A stretch of 64,000 nt of DNA from Ancalomicrobiaceae bacterium S20 (GTDB taxonomy: Bacteria > Pseudomonadota > Alphaproteobacteria > Rhizobiales > Ancalomicrobiaceae), in NCBI GenBank assembly GCA_040269895.1, contig CP158568.1:4368001-4432000 (forward strand), in the 5' to 3' direction. A program made the position numbers and the translations under genes. The notes under the pieces are model-generated. The model searched no databases, was not told the origin of the DNA, and saw only the letters and a list, made by a program, of their open reading frames with translations. Positions 20,542 through 31,006 of this stretch are shown here, piece by piece (positions within the stretch are counted from its first letter, which is position 1; the number at the start of each line of letters is the position of its first letter).

Positions 20542-20764
20542 TCATTCCTCGCCGAAGAAGTCTTCGTTCTGCCGCTTGAACTCGACGGTTCGGTATCCTT
20601 GCACGCCGACGCCATGTTCGATCATGAGATCGGCAAGCTCCTGACCATCGATCAAGATCACGCGTTGGGGCGAGATGTTTGACGTAGTCGCGTGCCGGCT
20701 GGCTGAAGCTAGAGGTCGTTACAAAGGCGCAAAGAGTCGCCATGATCTCGGCGATCGCGTCCAC
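20542..20764 (-). pseudogene. 3' remnant of an Mrr-type restriction endonuclease
   Basis: The minus strand encodes the C-terminal end of an Mrr-like nuclease: FVTTSSFSQPARDYVKHLAPT in one frame, then VILIDGQELADLMIEHGVGV and a Phe-Glu ending (NEDFFGEE, stop at 20542-20544) in the next, with a frameshift near 20661-20665. The catalytic core (D-QxK) is not present, as the similarity fades upstream of about 20764. Family: Mrr cleaves methylated DNA. What is left cannot be active. It lies tail-to-tail with dnaE2. Confidence 0.7.
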
Positions 20765-21120
20765 AGATGATCCACAATGTGGTATACATCTGCGGGGAAT
20801 AACGTAGGATCGTTGGTTGCTCAGCCCGATTTACCAACAAGATCATATAATTTCCGCTTATAGGAAGCGAGGCGCAACTCTGTTCGAGGGCATGTAAACG
20901 CATTGGACGCATGAGTGCCGCGGCTCATCGAGCGCGAATCTTCATTGTGGCTCAAATGCGCACTCCTGATCGATTCGTAGAGCACGCCGGATCGACCAAG
21001 ACGGGCTCTTTCCCGTGAACGAAATGAACAATCGTCGACATCGTGAGTTGCGAAATCAACCCGTGTCCGTGTTCTTTGATGGATGCCAAGAAAACACTTT
21101 ATTCCTCATCAGGACACCCG
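20765..21120. other. Noncoding stretch before the desaturase
   Basis: About 355 bp, visibly less GC-rich than the flanks. It may contain further unrecognisable Mrr debris on the minus strand and the promoter of the desaturase operon. No gene supported. Confidence 0.5.
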
Positions 21121-22332
21121 ATGACAATCCGTGAAAATCGCCCCAAATCGGGGACAGAAATACTTCAAGCCATCCAACTTGACGCGATCCGACCGAGCGC
21201 CCTGAAAGCGCGCGGAGACGAAGACGGTCCGGAGATCCGACAAGCCCCCGTCTCTGCCGGGATCGAGGTTCCCGCCGATCGCGCTCCGAGAGGCGATTGG
21301 ACGCGGCGTCTGAAGCCGTATCGCAAAGCCGACCGCGGGCGGGCTGTCTTCGAATTGCTGATCACCTTCGTTCCGTTCGCCCTGGCCTGGATGCTGATGG
21401 CGGCGGCCGTGATGAACGGATGGATGGTGGCTCATGTCCTGCTGTTGCCTATCGCGGCCGGCTTGCTGGTTCGGCTCTTCATGATTCAGCACGATTGCGG
21501 TCATGGCTCGTTCCTGCCCGGCCGCCGCGCGAACGACTGGACCGGACGTCTCATCGGCATCCTCACGCAGACACCCTACGATTATTGGCGTCGCAGCCAC
21601 GCAACGCACCATGCGGGCGTCGGAAACCTCGATGCCCGCGGGATCGGCGACATCGACACCTTGTCGGTCCGCGAGTACCTGAACCGCAGCCGCTTCGGAA
21701 AACTCCGCTATCGGCTCTATCGGCATCCCGTGATCATGTTCGGGATCGGACCCGCCTATCTCTTCCTGATCCAGCATCGGTTCCCGAGCGGATTGACCCG
21801 GAACGGCGCGACGCCATGGGTGAGCGCGATGGCGACCAATCTCGGCATCGTCGGTCTCGCTGTTGCAGGCATGGCGATCGTCGGGCCGGTCGTCGTCCTC
21901 GCCGTGCAGCTTCCGATCGCTCTTCTGGCCGGAACCGTGGGCGTCTGGCTCTTCTATGTTCAGCACCAGTTCGAGGAGACCTACTGGGAACCTGCGGCCG
22001 ACTGGAACGCGTCCGAGGCCGCGCTCAGGGGGAGCTCACATCTCGACCTCCCTCCGGTTCTGCGCTGGTTCAGCGCCAATATCGGGCTGCACCACATCCA
22101 TCATCTCTCGAGCGGAATTCCCTATTACCGGCTGCCGGCGGTTCTGCGCGACTATCCTGAACTGCGCGAGGTCAACCGGCTCACGATCGGCCACAGCGTC
22201 CGATGCCTGCGGCTCGTCCTTTGGGACGAGACGGCCAAGCGCCTGATCTCCTTCCGCGAGCTGAAGGCGCAGCAGGTGAACGACCGGATCGGCGCGGCGC
22301 CGCGATTCGAAGCTTCGGAGAGGGCAGGATGA
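21121..22332 (+). CDS. Membrane fatty-acid desaturase
   Basis: A 403-residue integral membrane di-iron desaturase. The three histidine boxes are HDCGH (124-128), HATHH (160-164) and HHIHH (324-328), set among hydrophobic segments (about 76-120, 203-220, 240-282), as in the FADS/DesA-like group. I chose ATG 21121 because AGGA lies 7 nt upstream and the N-terminal extension from 21043 looks noncoding. It ends in an ATGA overlap with a transglutaminase-like gene, so the two are co-translated. It inserts a double bond into acyl lipids or a related substrate, the position of which is not predictable. Confidence 0.9.
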   Translation: MTIRENRPKSGTEILQAIQLDAIRPSALKARGDEDGPEIRQAPVSAGIEVPADRAPRGDWTRRLKPYRKADRGRAVFELLITFVPFALAWMLMAAAVMNGWMVAHVLLLPIAAGLLVRLFMIQHDCGHGSFLPGRRANDWTGRLIGILTQTPYDYWRRSHATHHAGVGNLDARGIGDIDTLSVREYLNRSRFGKLRYRLYRHPVIMFGIGPAYLFLIQHRFPSGLTRNGATPWVSAMATNLGIVGLAVAGMAIVGPVVVLAVQLPIALLAGTVGVWLFYVQHQFEETYWEPAADWNASEAALRGSSHLDLPPVLRWFSANIGLHHIHHLSSGIPYYRLPAVLRDYPELREVNRLTIGHSVRCLRLVLWDETAKRLISFRELKAQQVNDRIGAAPRFEASERAG

Positions 22333-23168
22333 GGATCCGGCATCGGACCACCTACCGCTACCTGGCGCCGATGGCGTTCAGCACGCATCGGCTCCTGTTG
22401 CGGCCGCGTGACGGTTTCGCCGTCCATGTCCGACGCTGCGACCTCAGGATTTCACCCGCCGCGACCGTGAACTGGGCCGAGGACGCACTCGGCAACGCCG
22501 TTGCGACGGCGAGTTTCTCCGCGATGGCGGACACGCTCGTCGTCGAGAGCGAGGTCGAACTGGACCTGTTCGCGCCCCCCTGGCCGGTCTTCAACATCGC
22601 GAGCTCCGCCACCCGCTACCCGTTCGCCTACGAGCCGGACGATTGGCGAGATCTCGGCGCCATGACCCGCACCGACTCCGCGACCGACGACGTGGCGGCC
22701 TGGGCGCGCGGCTTCGTCGCGGGACCGGACACCGATTCCCTGTCGTTGCTGCGCGACATCAACTTCGGCATCGCGCGCGGCTTCGCCTACGAAGCCCGAG
22801 AGCCGGAAGGGACGCAAGCGGCGCATGAAACCCTGGCGCTCGGGCGGGGATCCTGCCGTGATTTCGCGGTTCTGTTCGCGGAGGCTGTCAGGTCTCTGGG
22901 TTTCGCCGCGCGGCTGGTTTCCGGCTATTTCCGGGATCGCAGCGTCGGGCTCGGTCCGCTTCGCTCGACCCACGCGTGGGCCGAGGTCTTCCTGCCCGGT
23001 GGTGGTTGGATCCCGTTCGATCCGACCAATGCGACCATGGGCGGTTACGACCTCGTTCCGGTCGCGATCGGCCGGGACATGGACCGCATCATGCCGGTCT
23101 CCGGAAGCTATATCGGACCCGTCGACGCCTATCTCGGCCTGACCGTCGAAATCTTCATGACGGATTGA
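22329..23168 (+). CDS. Transglutaminase-like protease/peptidase family protein
   Basis: A 279-residue protein without a signal peptide. The N-terminal beta domain (MRIRHRTTYRYLAPMAFSTH) and the transglutaminase core carry the family triad: Cys176 in GRGSCRDFAVLF, His215 in RSTHAWAEVFL and Asp231 in WIPFDPTN. Such COG1305 proteins hydrolyse or transfer on amide bonds. Substrates are mostly unknown. It is translationally coupled to the desaturase by a 4-bp overlap, an unusual pairing. Confidence 0.88.
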   Translation: MRIRHRTTYRYLAPMAFSTHRLLLRPRDGFAVHVRRCDLRISPAATVNWAEDALGNAVATASFSAMADTLVVESEVELDLFAPPWPVFNIASSATRYPFAYEPDDWRDLGAMTRTDSATDDVAAWARGFVAGPDTDSLSLLRDINFGIARGFAYEAREPEGTQAAHETLALGRGSCRDFAVLFAEAVRSLGFAARLVSGYFRDRSVGLGPLRSTHAWAEVFLPGGGWIPFDPTNATMGGYDLVPVAIGRDMDRIMPVSGSYIGPVDAYLGLTVEIFMTD

Positions 23169-23216
23169 GCGCCGAAGCGGCCATAGCCGAGGGACACCTT
23201 GTAACGCTGTTTCGGT

Positions 23217-23256
23217 ACTCCATATACCATCCAGACGGATGGTCATTGGATGGAGT
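23217..23256. promoter_or_regulatory. Nested inverted repeats before the RHH regulator
   Basis: The outer arms ACTCCAT (23217-23223) and ATGGAGT (23250-23256) and the inner arms ACCATCC (23226-23232) and GGATGGT (23237-23243) are each perfectly complementary. The GGAG ribosome site of the following gene lies in the right outer arm. It may be an autoregulatory operator for the ribbon-helix-helix protein, an RNA structure, or both. Confidence 0.5.
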
Positions 23257-23260
23257 CTGC

Positions 23261-23668
23261 ATGTCCGAGATATCCAGAAAGACGGACGACACAGAAAAGA
23301 TCACCATCAACGTCGGCTATGTCGACCTCGGCCGGATCGACCTCCTGGTCAGCGAGGGGTTCTACTCCAACCGGTCGGACTTCATCCGCACCGCGATCCG
23401 CAATCATTTGAACAGCCATCGCGACGTGCTCGATCGCTCCCTGGAGCGGCGGACGCTGGATCTCGGCCTACGGGAAATCTCGCGTGCGGAACTCGAAGCC
23501 GCCCGCGACCGCGGCACGCCGCTGCACATCCGGGTCGTCGGGCTTGCCCGCTTCTCGCCCGATGTCACGCCCGATCTTGCCGCAGCGGCGATCGGGACCA
23601 TCACCGTACTCGGCGCCTTGCAGGCGCCCCCCGCGATCCGGTCGGCCATAGCGGATCGGATTCGCTGA
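23261..23668 (+). CDS. Ribbon-helix-helix (CopG-like) transcriptional regulator
   Basis: A 135-residue protein. The N-terminal RHH fold is ITINVGYVDLGRIDLLVSEG followed by YSNRSDFIRTAIRNHL, and the C-terminal part is helical/Ala-rich. The ATG at 23261 has GGAG 5 nt upstream, and the reading frame upstream has no other good start. It is 22 bp before a PHB-depolymerase-like esterase, a pairing often found in alphaproteobacteria, so it probably controls that gene and itself through the nested palindromes at 23217-23256. Confidence 0.85.
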   Translation: MSEISRKTDDTEKITINVGYVDLGRIDLLVSEGFYSNRSDFIRTAIRNHLNSHRDVLDRSLERRTLDLGLREISRAELEAARDRGTPLHIRVVGLARFSPDVTPDLAAAAIGTITVLGALQAPPAIRSAIADRIR

Positions 23669-23690
23669 GCCGACGAACAAGGACAAAGTC

Positions 23691-24932
23691 ATGAATGAAA
23701 TCCTGGCCGACGCGCTGAAGCGCGCCGCATCCCTTACGCGCGCCGGAGACCCTTTCGAGGCGAGCCGGGTCATCCAGTCCGCTCTCGTCGGTGCAACGGC
23801 GCGCAACCCCTCGGACCGGCCGGCCGACCGGACGGAGCGGGCAACGCCGACGTGGCCGTACGTCGCCACGGTCGACCAGATGCGGATCACAGGACCGCGG
23901 AACGACGCCGAGGCGGAGCGGCTGGCCGGCCCGGGAGCGCCATCTGCCGGCCGGGGCCGAAGCGCCCTGAAATTCGCTAGGCCCTTGGCCGAGACCTTGC
24001 GGGATATCACGGCGCTGCGCCGGACGCTGGACGCACGCCCTCAGGGACCGTCGCATGCGCCGCCGATCCCTGAGGGTGCGCGCTACCTATCCCGTACGTT
24101 CGACTGCGGGTATGGCGGCCGCGACTACCGTCTCTATATCCCCGCGGCGGCCGCCGAAGGCCGTGCCACCGGTCTCGTCCTGATGCTGCACGGCTGCAAA
24201 CAGGATCCCGACGATTTCGCGACCGGTACGGACATGAATTCGAAGGCCGAGGCGGCCGGGATGGTCGTGGTCTATCCGGCGCAGACAACTGCCGCCAATG
24301 CGTCGCGGTGCTGGAACTGGTTCAGCCCGGCGGATCAGCGTCGTGGCGGTGGGGAGGCGGCGCTGCTCGCCGCACTCGCCCGCTCGGTCGCGGCCGAGTT
24401 CGAGGTTCCCGCCGATGCGGTCTTCGTCGCCGGACTCTCCGCCGGAGGAGCGATGGCGGCCATTCTGGCGGAAGCCTATCCCGATGTGTTTAAGGCCGCC
24501 GGCATTCATTCGGGCTTACCGGCAGGCGCCGCTGCGGACATGCCTTCCGCCTTCGCGGCCATGGCAGGCCGGGGCCTTGTAGCCGGCTCGACATCCGATG
24601 CGACCGCAGAGACCCGCCTGATCGTCTTTCACGGTACGGCGGACACCGTCGTGCGGCCGATCAATGGTGAGGCCATCGTCGAAACCGCGCGGCGCCGGGC
24701 GCAGACTGTCGATCACCATGACGGCCGGACCGGCACGGGCCGGACCTATCGGCGACACGTGTTCCGGAGCGCCGAGGGTCGCGCCCGGGCGGAACACTGG
24801 ATCCTGAACGGTCACGGCCATGCATGGTCGGGTGGACGGTCGGAGGGCAGCTACACCGATGCGGACGGCCCCGACGCATCGGCCGAGATGATGCGGTTTT
24901 TCCTGGAGGGGCGACGCACGCGGTCGGATTGA
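23691..24932 (+). CDS. PHB-depolymerase-family esterase
   Basis: A 413-residue alpha/beta hydrolase of the poly(3-hydroxybutyrate) depolymerase type. LMLHGCKQDPDDFATGTDMN is the oxyanion segment, Ser250 sits in GLSAGGAM, and the C-terminal His is in NGHGHAWSGG. An Asp in VFHGTADTVV completes the triad. No signal peptide is visible. The first 125 residues are a poorly conserved, probably disordered extension. AAGGA lies before ATG 23691. Operon with the RHH regulator. Could act on polyhydroxyalkanoate oligomers or other esters. Confidence 0.88.
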   Translation: MNEILADALKRAASLTRAGDPFEASRVIQSALVGATARNPSDRPADRTERATPTWPYVATVDQMRITGPRNDAEAERLAGPGAPSAGRGRSALKFARPLAETLRDITALRRTLDARPQGPSHAPPIPEGARYLSRTFDCGYGGRDYRLYIPAAAAEGRATGLVLMLHGCKQDPDDFATGTDMNSKAEAAGMVVVYPAQTTAANASRCWNWFSPADQRRGGGEAALLAALARSVAAEFEVPADAVFVAGLSAGGAMAAILAEAYPDVFKAAGIHSGLPAGAAADMPSAFAAMAGRGLVAGSTSDATAETRLIVFHGTADTVVRPINGEAIVETARRRAQTVDHHDGRTGTGRTYRRHVFRSAEGRARAEHWILNGHGHAWSGGRSEGSYTDADGPDASAEMMRFFLEGRRTRSD

Positions 24933-24949
24933 GGCGCGGCCACGATGCC

Positions 24950-24981
24950 GGGCCGCCGGCTTTCTGACGAGCCGGCGGCCC
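24950..24981. terminator. Bidirectional hairpin between convergent genes
   Basis: A perfect 12-bp stem (24950-24961 with 24970-24981) and an 8-nt loop lies between the esterase stop (24932) and the kinase stop (24994). No long U tract follows on either strand. Confidence 0.6.
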
Positions 24982-24993
24982 GAGATCTCCTGC

Positions 24994-26073
24994 TCAGGCA
25001 GCCGCAGGGGTCGGGACGATCGGGTCGGCGCTGCCGGTCAGTGTCGTCTTCGTTCCGGGATTGCAGTCCGCCACTGCAACGACCGCTTTCATCTGGCGCG
25101 CGAGGGCCGAAATGAGACTGGTGCCGAGGCCGACATGCGCCTTGGCTCTATCCTTCGGCATGCCTATGCCATCGTCTTCGACCGATAGGGCCCATTTGGG
25201 CGGATCGCTTCGATAGCGGACGACGATCGAGCCGGCCCGGCTGTCCGGAAAAGCGTGCTTCAGCGCGTTGATGACCAGTTCGGTCACGATCAGGCCCATG
25301 CTGACCGCCACATTCGAATGGACGACGGATTCGTCGGCTTCCACCGTCAGCGTGACGGGGCGGTGGCCGCGAATCATCGAGGCGGACAGGCTGCCGGCGA
25401 GGCTGGTCAGGTACGGCCCGACCGCGATGTCGTCCAGACCTTCGCACAATTGTCTCTGGATCCCGGCAATGGTGAGGACCCTGTCGCAAGCGTCCTCCAG
25501 GTGCATCCGGCCCTCGTCGGATTTCACGGCACGCGCCTTGAGCATAAGAATGCTGGCGATGATCTGGAGGCTGTTGGCGATCCGGTGCCGCATCTCGCTG
25601 ATGAAAAGGCTCCGGTCCTCCGCGGCCTGCGACCGTTCGCGCAGGAGCGCATCCCGCTCCCGCACCAGCCGTCTTTCGGCTTCCGCGGCAAGACGCGCGT
25701 CGGTCGTATCTTCGATGGTCAATAGAACACGCGCCTCGGCGACGCTGCCCGAGGCGACCTTGCGCGCATTGACGCGCAGACGTCGGACTGCCGTGTCCGG
25801 CCGCTTCAGATCCATCTCATAGGTGTCGATGATGGGGCCATCGCCGAGCGCGACTTCGATCAGGCTATGCAATTGCGGGACGGACCATTCGCCGAGCCCC
25901 AATTCCGCGAGCAGCCGATGTTCCGGGTTGCCATTGGTCTCGAACGTCCTGGCGAAGGAGCGGCTGGCGATCACGACGCGCGTGTCGCCATCGAGCAGCA
26001 GGGCGGGCATGAAGGACGAGAGCACCAGCTGTTCAGCCAGACCTTCTCCCGTTGTCATCGCTGAGTTGGCCAC
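24994..26073 (-). CDS. HisKA_2-type sensor histidine kinase
   Basis: A 359-residue cytoplasmic kinase without TM segments. A PAS-like N-terminus (about 15-130), a coiled coil (about 130-160), then the HisKA_2 dimerisation box EMRHRIANSLQIIASILMLKAR (His in MRHRIAN) and a HATPase domain (ELVINALKHAFP, VEDDGIGMP, GLGTSLISALA). This subtype often works in the general stress response of alphaproteobacteria. No cognate regulator is adjacent. The start is GTG 26073, with AAGG about 8 nt upstream; ATG 26058 is an alternative. Confidence 0.88.
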   Translation of the reverse strand: MANSAMTTGEGLAEQLVLSSFMPALLLDGDTRVVIASRSFARTFETNGNPEHRLLAELGLGEWSVPQLHSLIEVALGDGPIIDTYEMDLKRPDTAVRRLRVNARKVASGSVAEARVLLTIEDTTDARLAAEAERRLVRERDALLRERSQAAEDRSLFISEMRHRIANSLQIIASILMLKARAVKSDEGRMHLEDACDRVLTIAGIQRQLCEGLDDIAVGPYLTSLAGSLSASMIRGHRPVTLTVEADESVVHSNVAVSMGLIVTELVINALKHAFPDSRAGSIVVRYRSDPPKWALSVEDDGIGMPKDRAKAHVGLGTSLISALARQMKAVVAVADCNPGTKTTLTGSADPIVPTPAAA

Positions 26074-26885
26074 GACAGGGCCTTTCTGGATTCCCCTGCC
26101 CCGACAAAGTGATCAGGGGATGAAACCCGTTATATGCGACGGGACGACAAAGACATTGCCGTAATCCCACGCAGAATGGTAGCACGAATTCCTCATTTAA
26201 CATAACTAAAATTAATCCGGTTTTCGGAATTCGCCGCTTCTACCGGTCGTGACACAAATAATACCGACAGGATGCACTTTCGTCTTGGTGCGTATATCTC
26301 CGCGCGCCGCGGATCGATTTTAAGGCCGCGCGCAGATAGCGTCCCGCCCGACTCCGTTCGCCTTCAGTGTTGGCGAGGCGGTCGCTCCGAAACCACCGCC
26401 GATGATCCGTAAAGCGGCCGTTGCGAACCGACGCCCCTGTGGCGAGGAGATCGTCACCGAGGCACGGTCCGGAATGGCTCGATCGTCTGAAGACCGCCAC
26501 GATGGACTGGAGTCACGGTCCTGCCGAGCGAGGCCTCGATCGGAGCCGTGTCGGCACCGAGGTTCCTCAGACCATGCGAAGCACGCCGGTGGCGATCACG
26601 AGAGCCACGAACATCAACGGCACGACGACGAGCGGTACGAACCAATTCGGTATGACGGCGCCTCATCTCCCGAGACCAGGCCCGGGATCTCCTTTCGGTT
26701 CGATCCGGGGTCAGGGCGGCTCCGAGCGCCGCTCCATCGCAGGCTTCGGATGCTCGCTTGATCCGGTCCATCCGGAGTCCGTTCGCGGCCGCCACTGCTC
26801 GGACAATCCTGTCGCGCTCGGGCCGGGGCGCATGGTCGCGGCCCTCCGGGCCTCCTGACCACTGGGACTCCCGGGTTCGTCGTGA
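26074..26885. other. Noncoding region between the sensor kinase and an orphan gene
   Basis: About 810 bp. The first 200 bp are AT-richer and hold the kinase promoter. The rest shows only open frames with arginine-rich, noncoding-like composition. One 28-codon hydrophobic frame (minus, 26567-26653) lacks a start codon. No supported gene. Confidence 0.5.
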
Positions 26886-27356
26886 TCATCCCTGAACGGC
26901 CTTGCTGACGCCCGGTCCGCCGGCCTCCGGGCGGAACCGAAGGCCTGAGCGATCGGCGTCCGATCGCGCGAGGACGGCTTCCAGGATCGCATGCGCGCAT
27001 TCCCGACATGCCGCGGCCGCCAGTTCGAGGACGGCCAGCGCATAGGCCTCGACGTCGTCGGCGCGCTGATTGAGACTGGCGGTCGGCCCCGACGGGTCGA
27101 ACGCCGATACGCCGGCACTGGCATTGGCATTGTCGCGGCCGGTATCGACCCATGTCGCAACCTTTGCGTATGCGACATCGACACTTCGAACACTGAGCGC
27201 GATGACCTCCCCCATTTCGTCCATCCGGTTCTCGGCGCGCTTGCGCACGCCCTCGGAGATTCCCAGCGGACCGGTCTGGGCCTGCTCGAGGAGGCGGTCG
27301 AGATCGTGCAGACGCAGTCGAATCTCGGCGTACCTCAGTTTGACATGGTCGTTCAT
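26886..27356 (-). CDS. Hypothetical protein, orphan
   Basis: A 156-residue protein of no family I recognise. It is soluble, acidic and mostly helical: two long amphipathic helices (RYAEIRLRLHDLDRLLEQA; ENRMDEMGEVIALSVRSVD) and an Ala-rich helix with ALAVLELAAAACRECAHAIL. A strong AGGAG lies 7 nt before ATG 27356, the main reason to believe in it. Its promoter would be in the AT-rich stretch upstream, which differs in composition from the chromosome and suggests acquired DNA. Confidence 0.6.
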   Translation of the reverse strand: MNDHVKLRYAEIRLRLHDLDRLLEQAQTGPLGISEGVRKRAENRMDEMGEVIALSVRSVDVAYAKVATWVDTGRDNANASAGVSAFDPSGPTASLNQRADDVEAYALAVLELAAAACRECAHAILEAVLARSDADRSGLRFRPEAGGPGVSKAVQG

Positions 27357-27600
27357 GGTGGTCTCCTAGGCTTGTTCAAGTGAACGCCTCGCACTCGACG
27401 TCAGCTGTCGTACTCGAAATTCAAATCAAATTAACGCAAAGAAACCTCATCTATGAGCCATCTATATATATTTTACCATTATGAACATTATATTGTTCGG
27501 GTTGTGTTCTTTGGCCGATCAATATATATACTTTTATCACATTGCGATTCGACTGAATGTCGATCGCATTAACATTTGGTGTGACATTGCTTATTTGGCG
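27357..27600. promoter_or_regulatory. AT-rich upstream region of the orphan gene
   Basis: The section 27415-27600 is strikingly AT-rich, with runs such as TATATATATTTTA and AATATATATACTTTTA, in a GC-rich genome. A bulged inverted repeat (GCGATTCGAC / GTCGATCGC, 27544-27567) occurs. Probably promoter or foreign DNA of silencer-bound type. Confidence 0.5.
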
Positions 27601-27659
27601 TGGTCCAGCTCGAGGTTCGACCTGGCCTAACTCGACTGACTTTGTCCGCCATAGTGTCC

Positions 27660-27965
27660 GGTTCTGAGCTTGCTCAGGCGGTTGAGATTGTCGTTGTCGA
27701 TGGGGGCGGCTCGAGGCGGGGCGGATCTGGTCGGCTTGCGCCGCGCCGCCGCACGACGTTGGAAGCCGCGGGCCCTGCGAAAGCGGTCGGGCTTCGTTGC
27801 CGTCAGCACGCCAGCGATCGAGCCACAGCCGGACCTGTGCCGGCGTGGCGAACAGCGTCCCGTTCCAGGTCCGTCGCGTAACCGGCCGTCGAACGGCTCG
27901 ACGAGCGCGTTCTGGATCGACTTTCCCGGTGCGATTTGGCGCGCGATGAAGAAAGAAGCGAGCCG
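27660..27965 (-). pseudogene. Remnant of an IS3-family transposase (orfB 3' part)
   Basis: The minus strand reads FFIARQIAPGKSIQNALVEPFDGRLRD in one frame, then TLFATPAQVRLWLDRWRADGNEARPLSQ in another. These correspond to the end of the DDE integrase core of IS3/IS407-like transposases (consensus-like PGKP.QN.F.ESFNGRLRDE, W..DYN..RPHS). Frameshifted, with no upstream DDE part and no terminal repeats seen. Inactive relic lying about 240 bp from tRNA-Ser. Confidence 0.75.
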
Positions 27966-28200
27966 TGCCGCTGCTTCGGAGCGGCTACATTCGCGGGCAA
28001 GACAATGGGTGGCCCCACGCGCCGCGGGCCGGACGATAATCTACTGACCGCGTCGTATTCGATGGGAAATGGAGCGGCCATGAGGATGGATCGTCACCGA
28101 CGTGCGGCGTTGTCCAAACCGTGATGGTGGACGCATTGGTGGACGCGACTTCGGCGATCTCTCCAAAAACCGCGCGATCCAGCCATTTTTCGATAATAAG

Positions 28201-28290
28201 TGGCGGAGAGGGAGGGATTCGAACCCCCGATACCCTTGCGAGTATGCCGCATTTCGAGTGCGGTGCATTCGACCACTCTGCCACCTCTCC
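28201..28290 (-). tRNA. tRNA-Ser(CGA)
   Basis: A 90-nt cloverleaf on the minus strand with encoded CCA. Acceptor GGAGAGG pairs with CCTCTCC, the anticodon stem is CCGCA/TGCGG with loop CTCGAAA (anticodon CGA), a long variable arm (TACTCGCAAGGGTA) marks a class II tRNA, and the T loop is GGTTCGAATCC. Reads UCG codons. Confidence 0.97.
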
Positions 28291-28939
28291 GCGGGGCTAA
28301 TGACGCGTCCCTTCCGGGACGGCCTGTCGAAAGCGGGCGGACCATACACAGGCGACAGGCGGGTGACAAGCCCGATCTCGGCCTCTGTCCACCGATGATG
28401 CGCGCGGCCTCTGTCCGCGCCTATCGCCGTGCTGCGGCTCCGGTTTCGCGCTTCGCCGGTTGAGGATGACGGCGGTCTGGGCACCCCATTGGCGAGCTCG
28501 GTCGTGGCGCCGGCCGCTAATGCCGATCGCCAATGGTTGCCGCCGCTGTTCGTCGTGAATGCGCCGTGCCAGGTCCTGGCTCCGCTGCCCGGCGATGCTG
28601 TGATCCTGAGGCTCACCGCCGCGCCGCGATCGTGTTCGCCGGTCTTGTCGGCGACCAGTCAAGATTCCGCGATCGCATGACACTGAACAGCTCGCCATCA
28701 TAAGTAAAGCTACTGGATAGAAAGGCGTGCGGCGACGGTTATCGTTGGCATGGCGCGTGGTTCTACAGAAAATGGCAACAAACGACGGTCCCGACGAAAG
28801 TCTGCACCGGTGCTTGTGGACGCTCGCCCGAGAATTCGCATAATGCCGCGGGAAAGGGGAGACCAAAACCGGTGCTTGCGCTGCCGCACGCCGACACGGT
28901 CCGGATCTCCCCGATGAAAAGTTCGCTTGGGAGGAGCAG
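28291..28939. other. Noncoding region between tRNA-Ser and acs
   Basis: About 650 bp. No gene could be supported in six frames, and no convincing protein similarity was recognised. The last 200 bp should hold the acs promoter. A CATAAT-like element at about 28840 is a weak -10 candidate only. Confidence 0.45.
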
Positions 28940-30886
<1,947 letters not shown>

Positions 30887-31006
30887 GCGCACTCGGTCAC
30901 CGCGACGAATTCGAGCGCGCGCCTCCGGGCGCGCGCTTTGCTTTCGGGGGATCGTCTCGGGATGCGGTCTCGGTTATGGAACGGGATCCGCCTGGGAGCG
31001 CGCGCC

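Noticed and set aside
26567-26653. 28-codon hydrophobic peptide on the minus strand (PNWFVPLVVVPLMFVALVIA...)
   Set aside because: It looks like a small membrane protein, but a stop precedes it and the frame has no ATG/GTG/TTG before the hydrophobic part; could be a remnant.
28400-28700. Minus-strand open frame near the acs promoter that could be a gene fragment
   Set aside because: No recognisable motif, no ribosome site, runs through tRNA-Ser in one version.
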